Positions 49,785-59,120 of a DNA stretch of 64,000 nucleotides are shown one piece after another. Source of the stretch: Cristatella mucedo (Eukaryota; Bryozoa; Phylactolaemata; Cristatellidae); NCBI GenBank assembly GCA_009760855.2, contig WPIO01000004.1, positions 3,968,001 through 4,032,000 on the forward strand, written 5' to 3'. Made by a program: the position numbers and the translations under genes. Numbering within the stretch: the first letter of the stretch is position 1; the number at the start of each line of letters is the position of its first letter. The notes below the pieces were generated by a model. The model saw only the letters and a list, made by a program, of their open reading frames with translations, did no database searches and had not been told where the DNA came from.

Positions 49785-52700
49785 CATCATGCCAGAAAGC
49801 TCCTGCACAGGCTTTTTTTGCAGGCTTCAATAAGTGCCATAGCCCTGGCAATATTTGGAGTAACCATATACGGTTCGTACAAGTTGAGGACTGACTCCGA
49901 TCTTGATTGGTTCCTGCCCACAGACTCGTATCTCACTGCTTACCTCCACGCAAGCGAGAAGTACTACCCCCACGATGGCCTCACGGTCAATATGTATATT
50001 GGTAAGCTGCTGCTGCTTGCATGAACTATCAGGCATGCCAGCCTTTATACGGCAATCTGTGCAGCATGGCTCTGGATATGAGCACCCGCCAAGCCACTCT
50101 AATTTCCTGGCCACCATTTCTCATCAGGTAATATCAACTACTATGCCGAGAGGGGCAGTTTGACGCAGCTGTACAGTGATCTCGGCGAAAAAGACTACGT
50201 CGTCCACGGAAGCTTACAAAGCTGGCACAAGGACTACATGACTTGGCTCCGACTAGTCCCGCTGTCAAATATAAAGGACACGCTAAACCCTGCCGGTAAG
50301 TACATGTTCCCTCGCCCCGACAATAGATGTTTACATCGTTTGCAGACAACAGTGGCCGAACAGCAGCCATTGCCTCGACCCAGCGGGTAATAATTTTAAT
50401 GAGCCTTTTGTTAAGTGCCATAAGAGAATCAAATATTTATCCGGATGCTTTACAGCTCGCTGCAAAAAAAGCAAAAGCTAGAGTTAATGGTAAGCGATAT
50501 TATCAGGCTTAGACAAGCGTTCGAAAGCACACAAGATGCGACTCAGGTCTGCTGATTGGCAAGACCACTGGCCAGTTGCATGCGCTAAATCCTGTGAAGA
50601 TAAGCATGCAGGAACAACAACAATAAAAGTTCACTGGGATGCAAAGAAAGCTGAGCCGAACAGCTTTGTCTTTAGCTGAGACTTAAATAGCGCCAAGTCA
50701 CTGCAGGTGAAGGTCACAGAAGACGAAAGCGAGCTCTAGGTTTTCGGTGCTTACCAACTGAGGGCCCAGTCACCGAAAGATTTCAATTTAGCGCATGAAC
50801 CGGCGAGACGACTGTAAGTGTAAGACAGTACTAGACCGTTGCAAAGGCAAAGTTGAACCCGGACGATGCATATGCAGCTTCTACGCAAGAGTGGGGCTTC
50901 TACGTCTAGTCTAGTCTAGTCTAGTCTAGTTTCTACCCAAGAGTAGGGCACGGTGCCACGTTAGCACCTGGACTGCACTGGACGAGCGGCCGTGCTATCG
51001 GGCACGCTCGCACTGGGATAACCCAGCCAGCAGGCGGCCTAGAGATCTCAAGTTCTCTTCTTCGGACGTTTACAAACGAATTCTATTCTCCTAACCTTTA
51101 GCTCGCATTCTCTCGTTGAACAAGCCCCACACGCAAGCTACGCACCGGGCCACGAACACGCAAGCATGCCACGAACACGCAAGCATGCGCAGCGCAGAGC
51201 AGCAGGCAGCATCCTCGCGCTGACCACCAGCGTGCAGCGCTGACCTGCTGCTCTCTGCTTCTGGCATCTTCAGATAGTTACCCGCTCACCGAAGAGGCCT
51301 TCTACAACAACCTGCTGCACTTTCTAACAACGCCTGCCGGCATTCGACACGCAGTGGACCTCAAGTGGAACACGACAGACTTGTTGCTGACTACACCGAA
51401 AAAAATCAATGTACTGCAGCCAGCTGCCGCATCCTCGCTGATGCTGCTACCCTTTTTCCCCACCCACCCCTTACATGCAGCCCGTTCGCACGATGGCCAA
51501 CAAATATAAAAACAAAAGAACCAGAGGGGCCATTCTCGGTAAGAAAAAATCTCATCAGCATACATGCTTCTGTGAAGCCATCCAGAAGCAAGGACGTATG
51601 CATGCCTCTGTGAAGCCATCCAGAAGCGCAATAGATTGATCTAGTTGAAACATTCCAAGCAAGCATTAAATAGTTCTTTTCATGATGACTGGCAAATTCT
51701 GAAGCAGTCAGAATCCTCTAGACTCACTTGAGTGAATTGCCGGCTGTCACGTCTGTGCTTGAGACATTCAAATAACCTTCATTTATGCAATACCATTCAA
51801 GTTTGGCCAGTGGATTGCCCCAAGCATACAAACATGCATTATCTGTAGCAAGCAACAATCGCCGGAATCATACTATTCTCTGCCCGATTCCTGCTTACTC
51901 TCATAAATTGACCTGCTCATTTTGGTCTATCGTAATTTTTCAGACCTCAAGTACAGGGCCACTTGTTCTGGCTCAAGTTTGGGCTCTATCTGCTATTGGC
52001 GCTTCAGTACACCGGGACCCCTGGGAATTTTCTTTTTATTTGCCCTGCCAACCTGCGATTCTATCTTCTGCAACCGGTTGCAGGCGACGAGAATCGCATT
52101 CACCATCAAGAACCAGGTGAGCTCCACCAAAGAAGTGCAGGTGATGGATAGCATGGATTCGCTGACCAGCCAGTACTTAGGCAGCGATGCATTCGTCTGG
52201 GTCAGCCTGTTCAGGAACTGGGAGACTAACCGAGTCATCCAGTCGGAGCTGTACATGAACCTCGGCCTTGCCTTCGTGGCGGTACTTCTCGTCACTCTCA
52301 CGCTCGTCGCCAACGTGTGGATGTGTGTGCTCGTGTGCCTCTGCGTCATCGTGAACGTCGTGAGTTCGCAGAGGCTGGCCAGCCAAATTGGCCAGGCACC
52401 TAATTGGCAGTGCCTTCTTCGAGAATATGCTTTGTGCTTAGCTTAAGACTAGCTGACAGCCGTGCTGAGACTCTTGTCTCCTCCTGCATGGCAAGGACCA
52501 ATCACCTTTCTCACCTCAACGCAGGTCAACGTGTGCGGATTCATGCACTTCTGGGGTCTGACGATCGACACGCTCACATCGATTTTGCTCATACTGTCGA
52601 TCGGTCTTGCAGTCGACTACTCGGCCCACATAGGTCACATGTTCATGATGGTGAATGGCACGAAAGACGGTATGAGATCAGAGCAGCATTTTCAAGTTTT

Positions 52701-55700
52701 TCTGTTCACCTTACTTACACTAGGCTTCTGCTTAGGCCAGATCTGACCCGAACACTGTGAAGCCCTCGATTAGAACTGCTACCCTTTTTTTTGTAGAGCG
52801 GACACGACGCACTGTGTCCTTGATTGGACCAGCCGTAGTGCACGGTGGATTCAGCACGTTCCTTGCATTTGTCCTTCTCAGCAATTCGAATTCGTATGTG
52901 TTCATCACATTCTTCAAGGCAAGTTTGCCCACAGAAACCCTTGGCGAAACCTGTCTGGCTTGTCGGTCAGTTATGATAAGAATTTGCTTACACCGAATGC
53001 TAGCTAAGCCTAGCTAGTGAATCTAATCCTACGTCTAAAGATGGGTGCTTTTTAGGCCAATGTAGTGGTGAACTAATAAGTTCCATAACTGCACACCATA
53101 GCCATACAACAGACAAAAATCGTGAAGCCCTAGTCTATCTAAGCAGCATTACTCACAGTCAAAGTATGCAAATTCGTGCAGCACAAACAAGTGGCACTCA
53201 GGCTAATACAAAACCAAATAGGCACATAACTTCACGTTGGCAAGGACTGGCAAATGCAAGCAGGCGCATATCTGCATGCACAACTCAGGATTAGCCAATA
53301 GTGGCCATTAGTGTCAAATGCTTATGAGAACCAAGAGAGAGGACCTAATGTGAATAGCATTGATCAGAAGGTCATATTTAATCCAAAGCAAGAGCAGTTT
53401 CTATGGATGCAAGTCACCGAAGAAAAAAAAGTGGCTCACACAGAGGCTAGGCATTAGGTTAGGTTAGCTAGGCTCAAAATGATGACTGAGGGTGCATACA
53501 CTTCAGGGCCCAGGTCGCAGGTCAAGTCTTGATGCAAGCAACTCTTTATTGCCTACTGCAAGATGGGTGATAGCTGTGAAGGTTCTTCTTCAGCTATACA
53601 GGTTAGGCTATTGAATCCACTATCCTTTCATTTACTTTGTGTCATACATACTTGCATGTGCAGCCTAGAAACCACATATACAGCCTAGATATCACAAATG
53701 CAGCCGGGAAATCACATCTACTCTCCAACTGCCGACTATGGCACATCTTTTTCAGCGGTCCTGAACTGCTACTTCTATGCTACTCACTACCTCAACTGCT
53801 CTCCTAACTCTGCTATGCTTCCCACTTTCTCTTCGTTGCGTGAGACGAAGTCTGTTGGCTACCGAATGCGTACCGAAAGCCGCTTAGGCTGTGAGTGCGC
53901 TATACAAAACTCTCCTGCGTAACACCCACATGGTCTTTATGACTTTGTGGAGTTACTGACGGAGATACATTACATTACATTACATATGCAGCCGAGCAAT
54001 CACTTCCCCGGCCAAGCATTTACATATCGGATCGGCAATGTGTAATAATAATCGTAATAAGACATTTGCATAGCTCAGTGAGAGAACTAAATCTCTTTTA
54101 GGCTGCATCTGGGAGCAAGCAAGCACATATTCCAACATTCAACCCACGGCTGTATCAGTTCTCAGTGTAAGATGATGCCCTAAGCGATGGAACAAATTTC
54201 AATAGCCGACTCTTCTTGAAAACCCAGCTATATAGCAAACTCATTCCAGTGGTCATAACAGAGCTACCCTAGGATTAGAGCACAATATAGACTTCCACTA
54301 ATGAAACAATAACACAATTGCATGGTCACAGCCATAGACCCATATGTTTTGCAAAGCATAAAACCTACACAAAAATCAATTTATCTGGATAGTATTAGTT
54401 GAATGTCAGCACCCTGAGCATCAGGCTCCGGCAGCATGCTGCTAATGTGCCGATGGAGGGTCGCCCTCTAGAGAACCTTGCGCCACATGTAGCTACATGT
54501 AAGTATTCTTATTCCAATAAATTCATTTTTATCTTTTGCAGCAGCATACAACCTATAAAAAATTAATTAATTCGAATAAAAACATGCTCATGTCAGGTCT
54601 TCAGACGAGAGGCCCGGCTAGATGTTTGTGCATCGCCTCGGCAACTTGGGCCGACAGAGCCTAAAACGCTGGGTGCTAACATGTAAATCTTCTTATTCTA
54701 ATAAATTTGTTTTAATTTTGGCTTATGCTGAGTAAATCATATGGGTCATAGTCAAAGCCACCGCCAATATTTTTTGCTAAGCATTAAACCAACATATCCT
54801 ACACACGTAGGTAGATTGTAATGAGTATTAAGACTCGATATATTTCTCTCAGCATTACTATCTCTGCAGCTGCATAAAGCCCTCGGTAGCTGCAACCTAA
54901 GGACAGAGGGTTTCTTGTGCAACAACTACCTTTCAACTAGTGTGAGGGACTAACGTTATTTTGCCATCGATGACCCCTGATTAGGGTCTGGCAGCCATGG
55001 TCTACAGTACATCCTCCAATCTGTCATTACTCGTTACTTCTTTTAATTCTCATAACCGATAGGGATAACTTCAACATTCTTGCACTTTTTCAATTGCAGG
55101 TGTTCTTCCTGGTCGTCATCTTTGGCTTGTTCAATGGTATCACGCTGCTTCCTGTGGTTTTGAGCTGGGTAGGCCCAGCTCCTCATCTAAATGCAAGGAC
55201 AGGACACCTTTCATCCTCACGGAGTGGATCCACCAACATTAACGGTCAAGCTAGTCTTAATACACCACAGCCACTTAAAGTTTATAATGCTGCAAGCAAC
55301 GGTGGCACAGCCATTACGCTGCAGAAGCCTGTGTGCAATGGGAAGATGTATAAGCAAAGCAGCACTGAGGCTGCCAATGATAGCCCACTTACAAGTGTTC
55401 AGGTAAAACCAATCATAGCAGCCCTAACTTGATTCGCTACTCTTGCAACGATGGAATGCACGCATAATGACACTCATCATTGCAGGTGAATGAGGTCGTC
55501 GGCTGCAGTGGCCTCTCACAACAACGAGTATCTTCGCAGCAGGCAATAGTCAAGGCCAGTCACGTCAATGGGGCGCCTAAACAACACCACTCCGTTGAAC
55601 GTCAAGACGAACAGCTAGATGAGATGGTCGTACTGCTAAAGGGGGACAATGAAGCTCAGATGCACACCATCAGCAGTGGCCAGCATCACACCATTACCAT

Positions 55701-55908
55701 CCAGGGTCTAAGCGATAAAGAAGCTCACTCCGTCGTCGTGGCAAGCACTCACTCAGGTGCACATCCCAATGCTGATGCCCAAGCACCTGCCGGACAATCT
55801 GGGAAGGGCAGCACAAGCCAAAGGACTAGTGACATATCAGCTGAGTCAGTAACAGCTGCCACGATGCTGCCTCCAGTCGATAGCAATAAGCCATTAGGCT
55901 TAACCTAG
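40154..55908 (+). CDS. patched-domain-containing (RND/PTCHD-like) 12-TM membrane protein, complete, 17 exons
   Basis: Seventeen exons join without a phase error into 3219 bp, encoding 1072 residues plus stop. Exons: 40154-40245, 40359-40605, 40754-40845, 42066-42330, 42677-42780, 43021-43141, 43242-43365, 43456-43628, 45602-45850, 49824-50001, 50128-50295, 51274-51410, 52084-52359, 52525-52669, 52797-52918, 55100-55402, 55486-55908. Layout: TM1 (residues about 40-60), first luminal/extracellular loop, sterol-sensing-type TM2-6 with GVGVDDMF (about 349-356), TM7, second loop, TM8-12 with GLAVDYSAH, and a Ser/Thr/Gln-rich cytoplasmic tail of about 210 residues. The two half-site motifs define the RND/Patched fold; relatives are thought to move sterols or lipids using ion gradients. 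It resembles PTCHD3/patched-related proteins more than Patched or NPC1, because it lacks an NPC1 N-terminal domain. The substrate is unknown. The start ACCATGG is a strong Kozak context. Confidence 0.92.
40359..40605 (+). CDS. patched-domain gene exon 2 (TM1)
   Basis: Acceptor TGGTGCAG and donor AGT|GTAAGT bound 247 bp. It encodes LGYEIAKRPW, the hydrophobic TM1 and then the conserved ANQRWAEEHFPLKYR segment of the first loop. Confidence 0.9.
40754..40845 (+). CDS. patched-domain gene exon 3
   Basis: Acceptor TGCTTGCAG and donor ATGAA|GTAAGC bound 92 bp of loop 1, residues 114-143. It contains DKVVKSIAETN and ends one base short of a Lys codon completed by exon 4. Confidence 0.87.
40998..41218 (+). 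mobile_element. LINE 3' UTR copy in intron 3
   Basis: This copy runs from GACACTGTGCATGCTGCCAC to the stem-loop and (ATT)n. It closely matches 9464-9735. Confidence 0.85.
41470..41562 (+). mobile_element. short LINE 3' end
   Basis: Only the stem-loop (AGAGATTGAGTTCTCTGGAG) and the (ATT)n tail remain. Confidence 0.7.
42066..42330 (+). CDS. patched-domain gene exon 4
   Basis: Acceptor CTTATAG and donor GCTAAG|GTAACG bound 265 bp of loop 1. It carries the family's Cys plus SLLNLW element, an acidic stretch and YDNWGKVISARAVKMYW, in the position where the loop rejoins the membrane domain. Confidence 0.9.
42492..42562. repeat. (GA)n microsatellite in intron 4
   Basis: GA units with GTGAG interruptions between exons 4 and 5 of the patched-domain gene. 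Confidence 0.9.
42677..42780 (+). CDS. patched-domain gene exon 5
   Basis: Acceptor GTTTTTAG and donor AGAAG|GTAAAG bound 104 bp. It encodes ELDWEQQFINA and the VDIYVRAVRS strand just before TM2, with the last Ser codon split with exon 6. Confidence 0.88.
43021..43141 (+). CDS. patched-domain gene exon 6 (TM2)
   Basis: Acceptor CTTTTTCTAG and donor AAG|GTAATA bound 121 bp. It encodes FRDESDNSFNADV followed by TM2 (LLMIGVVIIITYVAIVLG), the start of the sterol-sensing-type bundle. Confidence 0.9.
43242..43365 (+). CDS. patched-domain gene exon 7 (TM3)
   Basis: Acceptor CGTTACAG and donor CTGG|GTTAGC bound 124 bp encoding TM3 and the start of TM4 (HPILPFLLLG). The donor GTTAGC is weak but gives the uninterrupted LLLGVGVDDMF motif with exon 8. 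Confidence 0.88.
43456..43628 (+). CDS. patched-domain gene exon 8 (GVGVDDMF motif, TM4-5)
   Basis: Acceptor ATTTTCAG and donor ACG|GTTAGT bound 173 bp. It carries GVGVDDMFVII, the first-half RND motif whose paired Asp residues lie in TM4, then TM5 (VTSITDCVAFSIGAST). Confidence 0.93.
44274..44600 (-). mobile_element. LINE 3' UTR copy
   Basis: A second inverted copy directly follows in the same intron. It contains only the 3' UTR (GTGGTTAGTGGCAGCATGC-type spacer), the stem-loop and an (ATT)n tail at 44274-44292, plus a little RT C terminus. Confidence 0.85.
44697..45460 (-). mobile_element. LINE copy with RT C terminus and 3' UTR
   Basis: The minus strand encodes GLPPCAIRCLQLVQNFAARLV, DLHWLPVKLRVD and RAFSSHAPKAWNSL, close to the copy at 19168-20727. 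It ends in the same stem-loop and (ATT)n (44697-44712). It is 5'-truncated within the RT and has frame damage before the end of the ORF. Confidence 0.88.
45602..45850 (+). CDS. patched-domain gene exon 9 (TM6)
   Basis: Acceptor CTTTGCAG and donor GCCAAG|GTAAAT bound 249 bp in phase 0. It encodes LPALRSFCIYAALGI, TM6 and the cytoplasmic DARRQEALRDACC linker leading to the second half. Its GC content is clearly higher than that of the flanking intron. Confidence 0.92.
46437..46575 (+). mobile_element. SINE-I copy
   Basis: Head GGTTTGGCCCAGTCGTTAAG, B box GGGCTCGAGCCCC and tail GGAGCTTAAGTTCTCTAAGG ending in an ATGAAATGAAATTAATTA tail. Confidence 0.85.
47155..47309 (-). mobile_element. SINE-II copy, inverted
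   Basis: The B-box complement GAATTCGAACCCACGACC and the family tail are present; a few bases are deleted in the GGTGGTGATAGCC region. Confidence 0.82.
47588..47847. repeat. 130-bp unit in two tandem copies
   Basis: Units start GCCGGCCACGAGCTGGCACC at 47588 and 47718 and differ at one position that I can see. Confidence 0.92.
48336..48500 (-). mobile_element. SINE-II copy, inverted
   Basis: The inverted copy shows GATTCGAACCCACGACCTCG (B-box complement) and GGCTATCACCACCGCTTGCA. Confidence 0.85.
49612..49747 (+). mobile_element. SINE-I copy next to exon 10
   Basis: The head has TTGGTCCAGCAGTTAAGG, the B box is GGGCTCGAGCCCC, and the tail ends GGCGCTATACAAATGAATTG. It abuts the (AT)n tract and lies 76 bp upstream of the exon 10 acceptor. 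Confidence 0.85.
49748..49784. repeat. (AT)n microsatellite
   Basis: AT dinucleotides with one G, directly after a SINE-I tail and about 40 bp before the exon 10 acceptor. Confidence 0.92.
49824..50001 (+). CDS. patched-domain gene exon 10 (TM7)
   Basis: Acceptor TTTTTTGCAG and donor ATTG|GTAAGC bound 178 bp. It encodes TM7 (ISAIALAIFGVTIYG), SDLDWFLPTDSYL and EKYYPHDG. It opens the second large loop, mirroring exon 2. Confidence 0.92.
50128..50295 (+). CDS. patched-domain gene exon 11
   Basis: Acceptor TCATCAG and donor GCCG|GTAAGT bound 168 bp of loop 2, including SWHKDYMTWLR. Phases 1 in and 1 out fit exons 10 and 12. Confidence 0.88.
50296..51273 (+). other. patched-domain gene intron 11
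   Basis: Fragments resembling inverted LINE 3' material occur around 50400-50840, but they are too diverged from the main family for a firm call. A TCTAG pentamer is repeated about five times near 50905-50931. Confidence 0.5.
51274..51410 (+). CDS. patched-domain gene exon 12
   Basis: The acceptor ATCTTCAG opens 137 bp encoding YPLTEEAFYNNLLHFLTTPAG, a typical loop 2 helix. I chose the donor ATCAAT|GTACTG because it restores phase 0 and joins to ATRIAFTIKN. Other GT sites nearby break the frame. Confidence 0.78.
52084..52359 (+). CDS. patched-domain gene exon 13 (TM8-9)
   Basis: Acceptor GGTTGCAG and donor AACGTC|GTGAGT bound 276 bp in phase 0. It encodes the loop 2 end (ATRIAFTIKN), NRVIQSELYMNLG and a long hydrophobic stretch covering TM8 and TM9. 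Confidence 0.9.
52525..52669 (+). CDS. patched-domain gene exon 14 (GLAVDYSAH motif, TM10)
   Basis: Acceptor CAACGCAG and donor GACG|GTATGA bound 145 bp. It encodes GFMHFWGLTIDTLTS and GLAVDYSAHIGH, the second-half RND motif with the paired acidic residue in TM10. Confidence 0.94.
52797..52918 (+). CDS. patched-domain gene exon 15 (TM11, GC donor)
   Basis: The acceptor TTTTTGTAG is followed by RTRRTVSLIGPAVVHGGFST and TM11. The exon ends at AAG|GCAAGT, a GC donor in otherwise perfect donor context. This is the only donor that preserves the family's FFK-x-FFLVV junction with exon 16. Confidence 0.9.
53520..53612 (+). mobile_element. degraded SINE-II fragment
   Basis: ACTCTTTATTGCCTACTGCA and GGTGATAGCTGTGAAGG with CAGCTATACA are recognisable; the head is no longer tRNA-like. 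Confidence 0.5.
53722..53979 (+). repeat. dispersed repeat family III, longest copy
   Basis: This copy runs from CTGCCGACTATGGCACATCT through CACTACCTCAACTGC and GCGCTATACAAAACTCTCCT to GAGTTACTGACGGAGATACA and a (CATTA)n end. The same order is found inverted at 22556-22798. I see no Pol III boxes or ORF, so its class is open. Confidence 0.75.
55100..55402 (+). CDS. patched-domain gene exon 16 (TM12 and tail)
   Basis: Acceptor CAATTGCAG and donor GTTCAG|GTAAAA bound 303 bp. TM12 (VFFLVVIFGLFNGITLLPVV) is followed by LSWVGP, the family's usual end of the membrane domain, then a low-complexity polar cytoplasmic tail. Confidence 0.92.
55486..55908 (+). CDS. patched-domain gene exon 17 (tail, stop)
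   Basis: The acceptor CATTGCAG opens 140 codons ending in TAG at 55906-55908. The tail is rich in Ser, Gln and His, with no membrane segment and no domain I recognise. The long open frame in phase with exon 16 is the main evidence. Confidence 0.82.
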   Translation: MNEVVGCSGLSQQRVSSQQAIVKASHVNGAPKQHHSVERQDEQLDEMVVLLKGDNEAQMHTISSGQHHTITIQGLSDKEAHSVVVASTHSGAHPNADAQAPAGQSGKGSTSQRTSDISAESVTAATMLPPVDSNKPLGLT

Positions 55909-56780
55909 CCAGGAGGCAGGCAGCAGCCTTTGTCTGGGCAGGTGCCAAGCAAGGTATGCAAATCGACTGATGCAGACATTGTAGACATGATCGTTTCGTC
56001 AGGGTGGTCACCGATGTCGATCCGGCTAGTCACTGCAGATTCCTCAATGTTGTCGTGCACTCGAGGTTGCCACTATCATCACTGTTAAGGCTACAGCTAT
56101 CTGTCCAAAAGATCGGCTGATGGGATTCGGCAGGCTGCCTTTGACCCTACCTGGGTAGGAATACTGGACTGCCGATAGCTAGTCAAGGGTGGGTGGCTAA
56201 CTAAACGGTGGACCTCCAAGACCGAGAGTCCCGAGGCTAGCACTAAAGATCGTAGCACAAAATCAACACCAGCAGCTGAAGATCCTCTACTATCCTATGG
56301 TACAGGCAGCTACACAATACTGAAAACAGGGAAGGATGCCTACCAAGATCAACGATGGATGCTAAAACTTTCTATTTTTCTATGACCGAGCATGGCTCGA
56401 ACTTTGTACATGTTCAGCCTACAAAGCTGAAGCAAAACTGCTGCTTTTCTTGCACCTGTCACAGGCTTGTAAGTCGGATCCAGAGTACCCGCAAGGCATT
56501 GCTCGAAAGAGCCAGCTTCAGTGAAGCAAGATCCAGCCAGCAAACGAGCATGTCAGTAACTCCTGGAAACCACTGGATCACCCTGACCTCATAGGTCAGT
56601 GCAGTGATGAAGCTTGAACATGGTAACTATGTTCAGCTTCTATGTCGTCAACTAGCAGACAGGCCACTTCCCCCTATATCACTTCACAGTGCAATGCAAG
56701 AGTGCCACAGGTCGGCATCAAAATGTTTGTTTTTTTAATAATGCAATGCAAGACAAGAGCATAATTGCTGTACATAGCTG

Positions 56781-56786
56781 AATAAA
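56781..56786 (+). terminator. candidate polyadenylation signal of the patched-domain gene
   Basis: AATAAA occurs about 870 bases after the stop codon, and I saw no earlier canonical copy on the plus strand. Assignment rests on position only. Confidence 0.35.
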
Positions 56787-57284
56787 ATAATCCTAAACGA
56801 TCAGCACAGCACAGGACAAGAGCTTCTGTGTATGTGCATGGCCACTCCTGAGCACACACAGCAGTGTCTGTACTATTAGAAAGTATGTGGCATAAATTCA
56901 GCCGAAGTAAGCTTGCAAGACATTACCATGCTATCAACTAAAACAGGTAGCTAAGAGGAAGCCAGTGGGAGGCAATGGCCCTCCCAGATGAAGCCTGTTA
57001 TAGCAAAACTGAAAAAAAGCCTATCGGGCAGTTAGGCACCAGACCCCTTTGTATTAGTCCAGCAGGGGTGGGGCTGTTGGCTCCTTCCCTACACTTATGG
57101 GTCGCAATCAAAACATTACATTAGCACTAACATTATATTTGTACGGCGACATATTTAAGAGATATGCAAACAAAGCCATAGTCGTGCTCTTGGTGGAGTT
57201 GGTCCATCTTCTGTTTCTAGCTCCCTCAATTCTCTGCTTCACTTTGTGTACCACTGATCATGTACAAGAATGCATAAATGCGAT

Positions 57285-57370
57285 AACAATAATAATACAT
57301 TTGTACAGCACCCTCAAAGAACTTGATCTCTTTCTAGGCACTTTACAGATGCTGCAAAGAAAGCATGACC
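57285..57370 (-). mobile_element. short LINE 3' end, inverted
   Basis: AATAATAATA is followed by the inverted stem-loop (CAAAGAACTTGATCTCTTTC) and TTTACAGATGCTGCAAAG, as in the other minus-strand copies. Confidence 0.7.
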
Positions 57371-57613
57371 AGAGGTTTGCTTTTCACAAATTTACCGCAT
57401 CGGCAATTGCTGTTACTGTTTGTCGACGTTTTAGCAGCCTGGTGTAGCACAAAGGGAATTTCGCCTATCGACAATCAATTCCACAGGACAGACAACTGAA
57501 ACCCGACCCCCCTCCTTGCCTGCAGTCATAAGGCATAGCTGAGGCCAACAACCCAGTGTTGCAGTTTCCCATACCAGTAGAGAGGCATGCGTCATTTTTT
57601 ACATGCTACAGAA

Positions 57614-57782
57614 CAGTGGTTCTCAATTTGTGAGTCGAGACCCCTTCACAGGGGGTCGCCTAAGACCATCGGAAAACACGCATTTCCGCATTTCGCACAC
57701 AATTTATTTTATGGTTGAGGACCCCCACAACATGAGGAACTTTATTAAAGGGTCTCGGCATTAGGAAGATTGAGAACAACTG
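57614..57782. mobile_element. SPIN-like hAT MITE with target-site duplication
   Basis: This 169-bp element begins CAGTGGTTCTCAA and ends TTGAGAACAACTG, imperfect terminal inverted repeats. Inside it reads CACAGGGGGTCGCCTAAGAC, CCATCGGAAAACACG and CACAACATGAGGAAC, then TATTAAAGGGTCTCGGCATT. From memory these match the SPACE INVADERS (SPIN) group of hAT transposons, which is known for horizontal transfer between distant animals. It has no coding capacity. The flanking octamers CTACAGAA (57606-57613) and CTATAAAA (57783-57790) agree at 6 of 8 positions, as expected for an aged hAT 8-bp duplication. Confidence 0.85.
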
Positions 57783-59120
57783 CTATAAAACATGCTGGCT
57801 CCTTGCCCACCATTAATTGCAGTAATAGCATAATGAGGATATAGAAGAAAAATTGATATGCTAGATTGCAGCAGCTGATTGACATAAAATGCCAACTTTA
57901 TATAAGCACGGCAAACGATTGAAGGGAGGCTATGGAATGGAGCCTACGAGTGAAGCCGTGCATGACAAGCTGCATCACTGCATCCACACATGGGGTTGAG
58001 GTACTGCTAACCAAGCCTAGTGTCGTGCCTGTATTCTGGGCGTACTATTCCAAAATGACTTGTTATTAGTATAGCACATTTCCTACGCTGTCACTCAAGC
58101 CTAGTTTCGGCAAAGGAACATTGAAAAGTCAGGGTCTGCTTAGATAATAGTGCGACAGCAAAGCCATTTCACACATTTGTGTAATCATGTCTAGATTACT
58201 TAAGTTCTTTTTATTCCGGAATATCCATAACTGCAATCACTTGTATGAATGCCAAATGGACATTTTGATCATTCAGTGAAAATCGTACAAGTTGCTACAA
58301 GTGTAAGGCTGGCAACTTGCAAAAAGCAGAATGAGAGACTTACAGGCTGAGTGTGCTAGTAAGTGCAAATGGATATGTGCATGTGTGAGTTAGTGTGTGT
58401 ACATTAGAGAGGGTGGTCGGGTGCACGCCAGGGCATATGAGCGCAATACTTATTTGACCATCACAAAACAGTCGATCACATTGTGCTAACCCATGGCTTT
58501 AAAGTTTATCCCTGCTTTTGTGACTTCTACGGCTACAGCCATAATATGTCGAATGTGACCCACGGACATTTCGGTGGCAGCTGGTGCTAATAAGGGGATG
58601 GTCAAAAGTGCAGTGCAATGCGATCCAATTGGGCTTTTGCACACGTCGACATGAATTGCATTATGTACCCTGCTGAAATAGGCAACGTTGGCCTACCAAC
58701 TGGACCACCAGAGAAAGGTATAGGTCCTTTCCAATTACATCAAAGGCCACTTACATCACAAAACTCGTACAGACATTAATTGCATAAAACATTTGGGCAA
58801 TCTCTTTTCAGCAGCATCACATATATGCTCCTCAACTATGGTTTAATAAGCCCACTCTTTCAATGAGCTCCTGAAGCTTGACAAACCGGGTAAGAATCAC
58901 AGGCCAGCATCCACAAGTCAGCCTGCTATCTCAAGCTAGCATATAAAGACTTGTCAGCAGGCCTTACTGCTTTCCATGTCTCAAAATGTAGAGCCCCTCG
59001 CAACATCTCTTACACCATGGTGACATCTACACTACTACGATATACTTCCCAATCACACTAGGCATCGTACCCCCCCACCCCCCTCTTCTGTTTCTAGTCA
59101 TTTCGATAAGCTTCTAACTA

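Larger units (their letters stand above)
45851..49823 (+). other. patched-domain gene intron 9 (4 kb)
   Basis: The contents are SINE-I copies at 46437-46575 and 49612-49747, inverted SINE-II copies at 47155-47309 and 48336-48500, a 130-bp tandem duplication at 47588-47847, and an (AT)n tract ending about 40 bp before the exon 10 acceptor. 48500-49500 shows nothing I can name. Confidence 0.8.
52919..55099 (+). other. patched-domain gene intron 15 (GC-AG)
   Basis: This 2.2-kb intron starts with GC. It contains a degraded SINE-II piece (about 53520-53612), a repeat family III copy (53722-53979), a weak LINE 3' relic (about 54040-54110) and a motif with TTCTTATTC and AATAAATT present twice (about 54493-54545 and 54675-54720). 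Confidence 0.7.
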
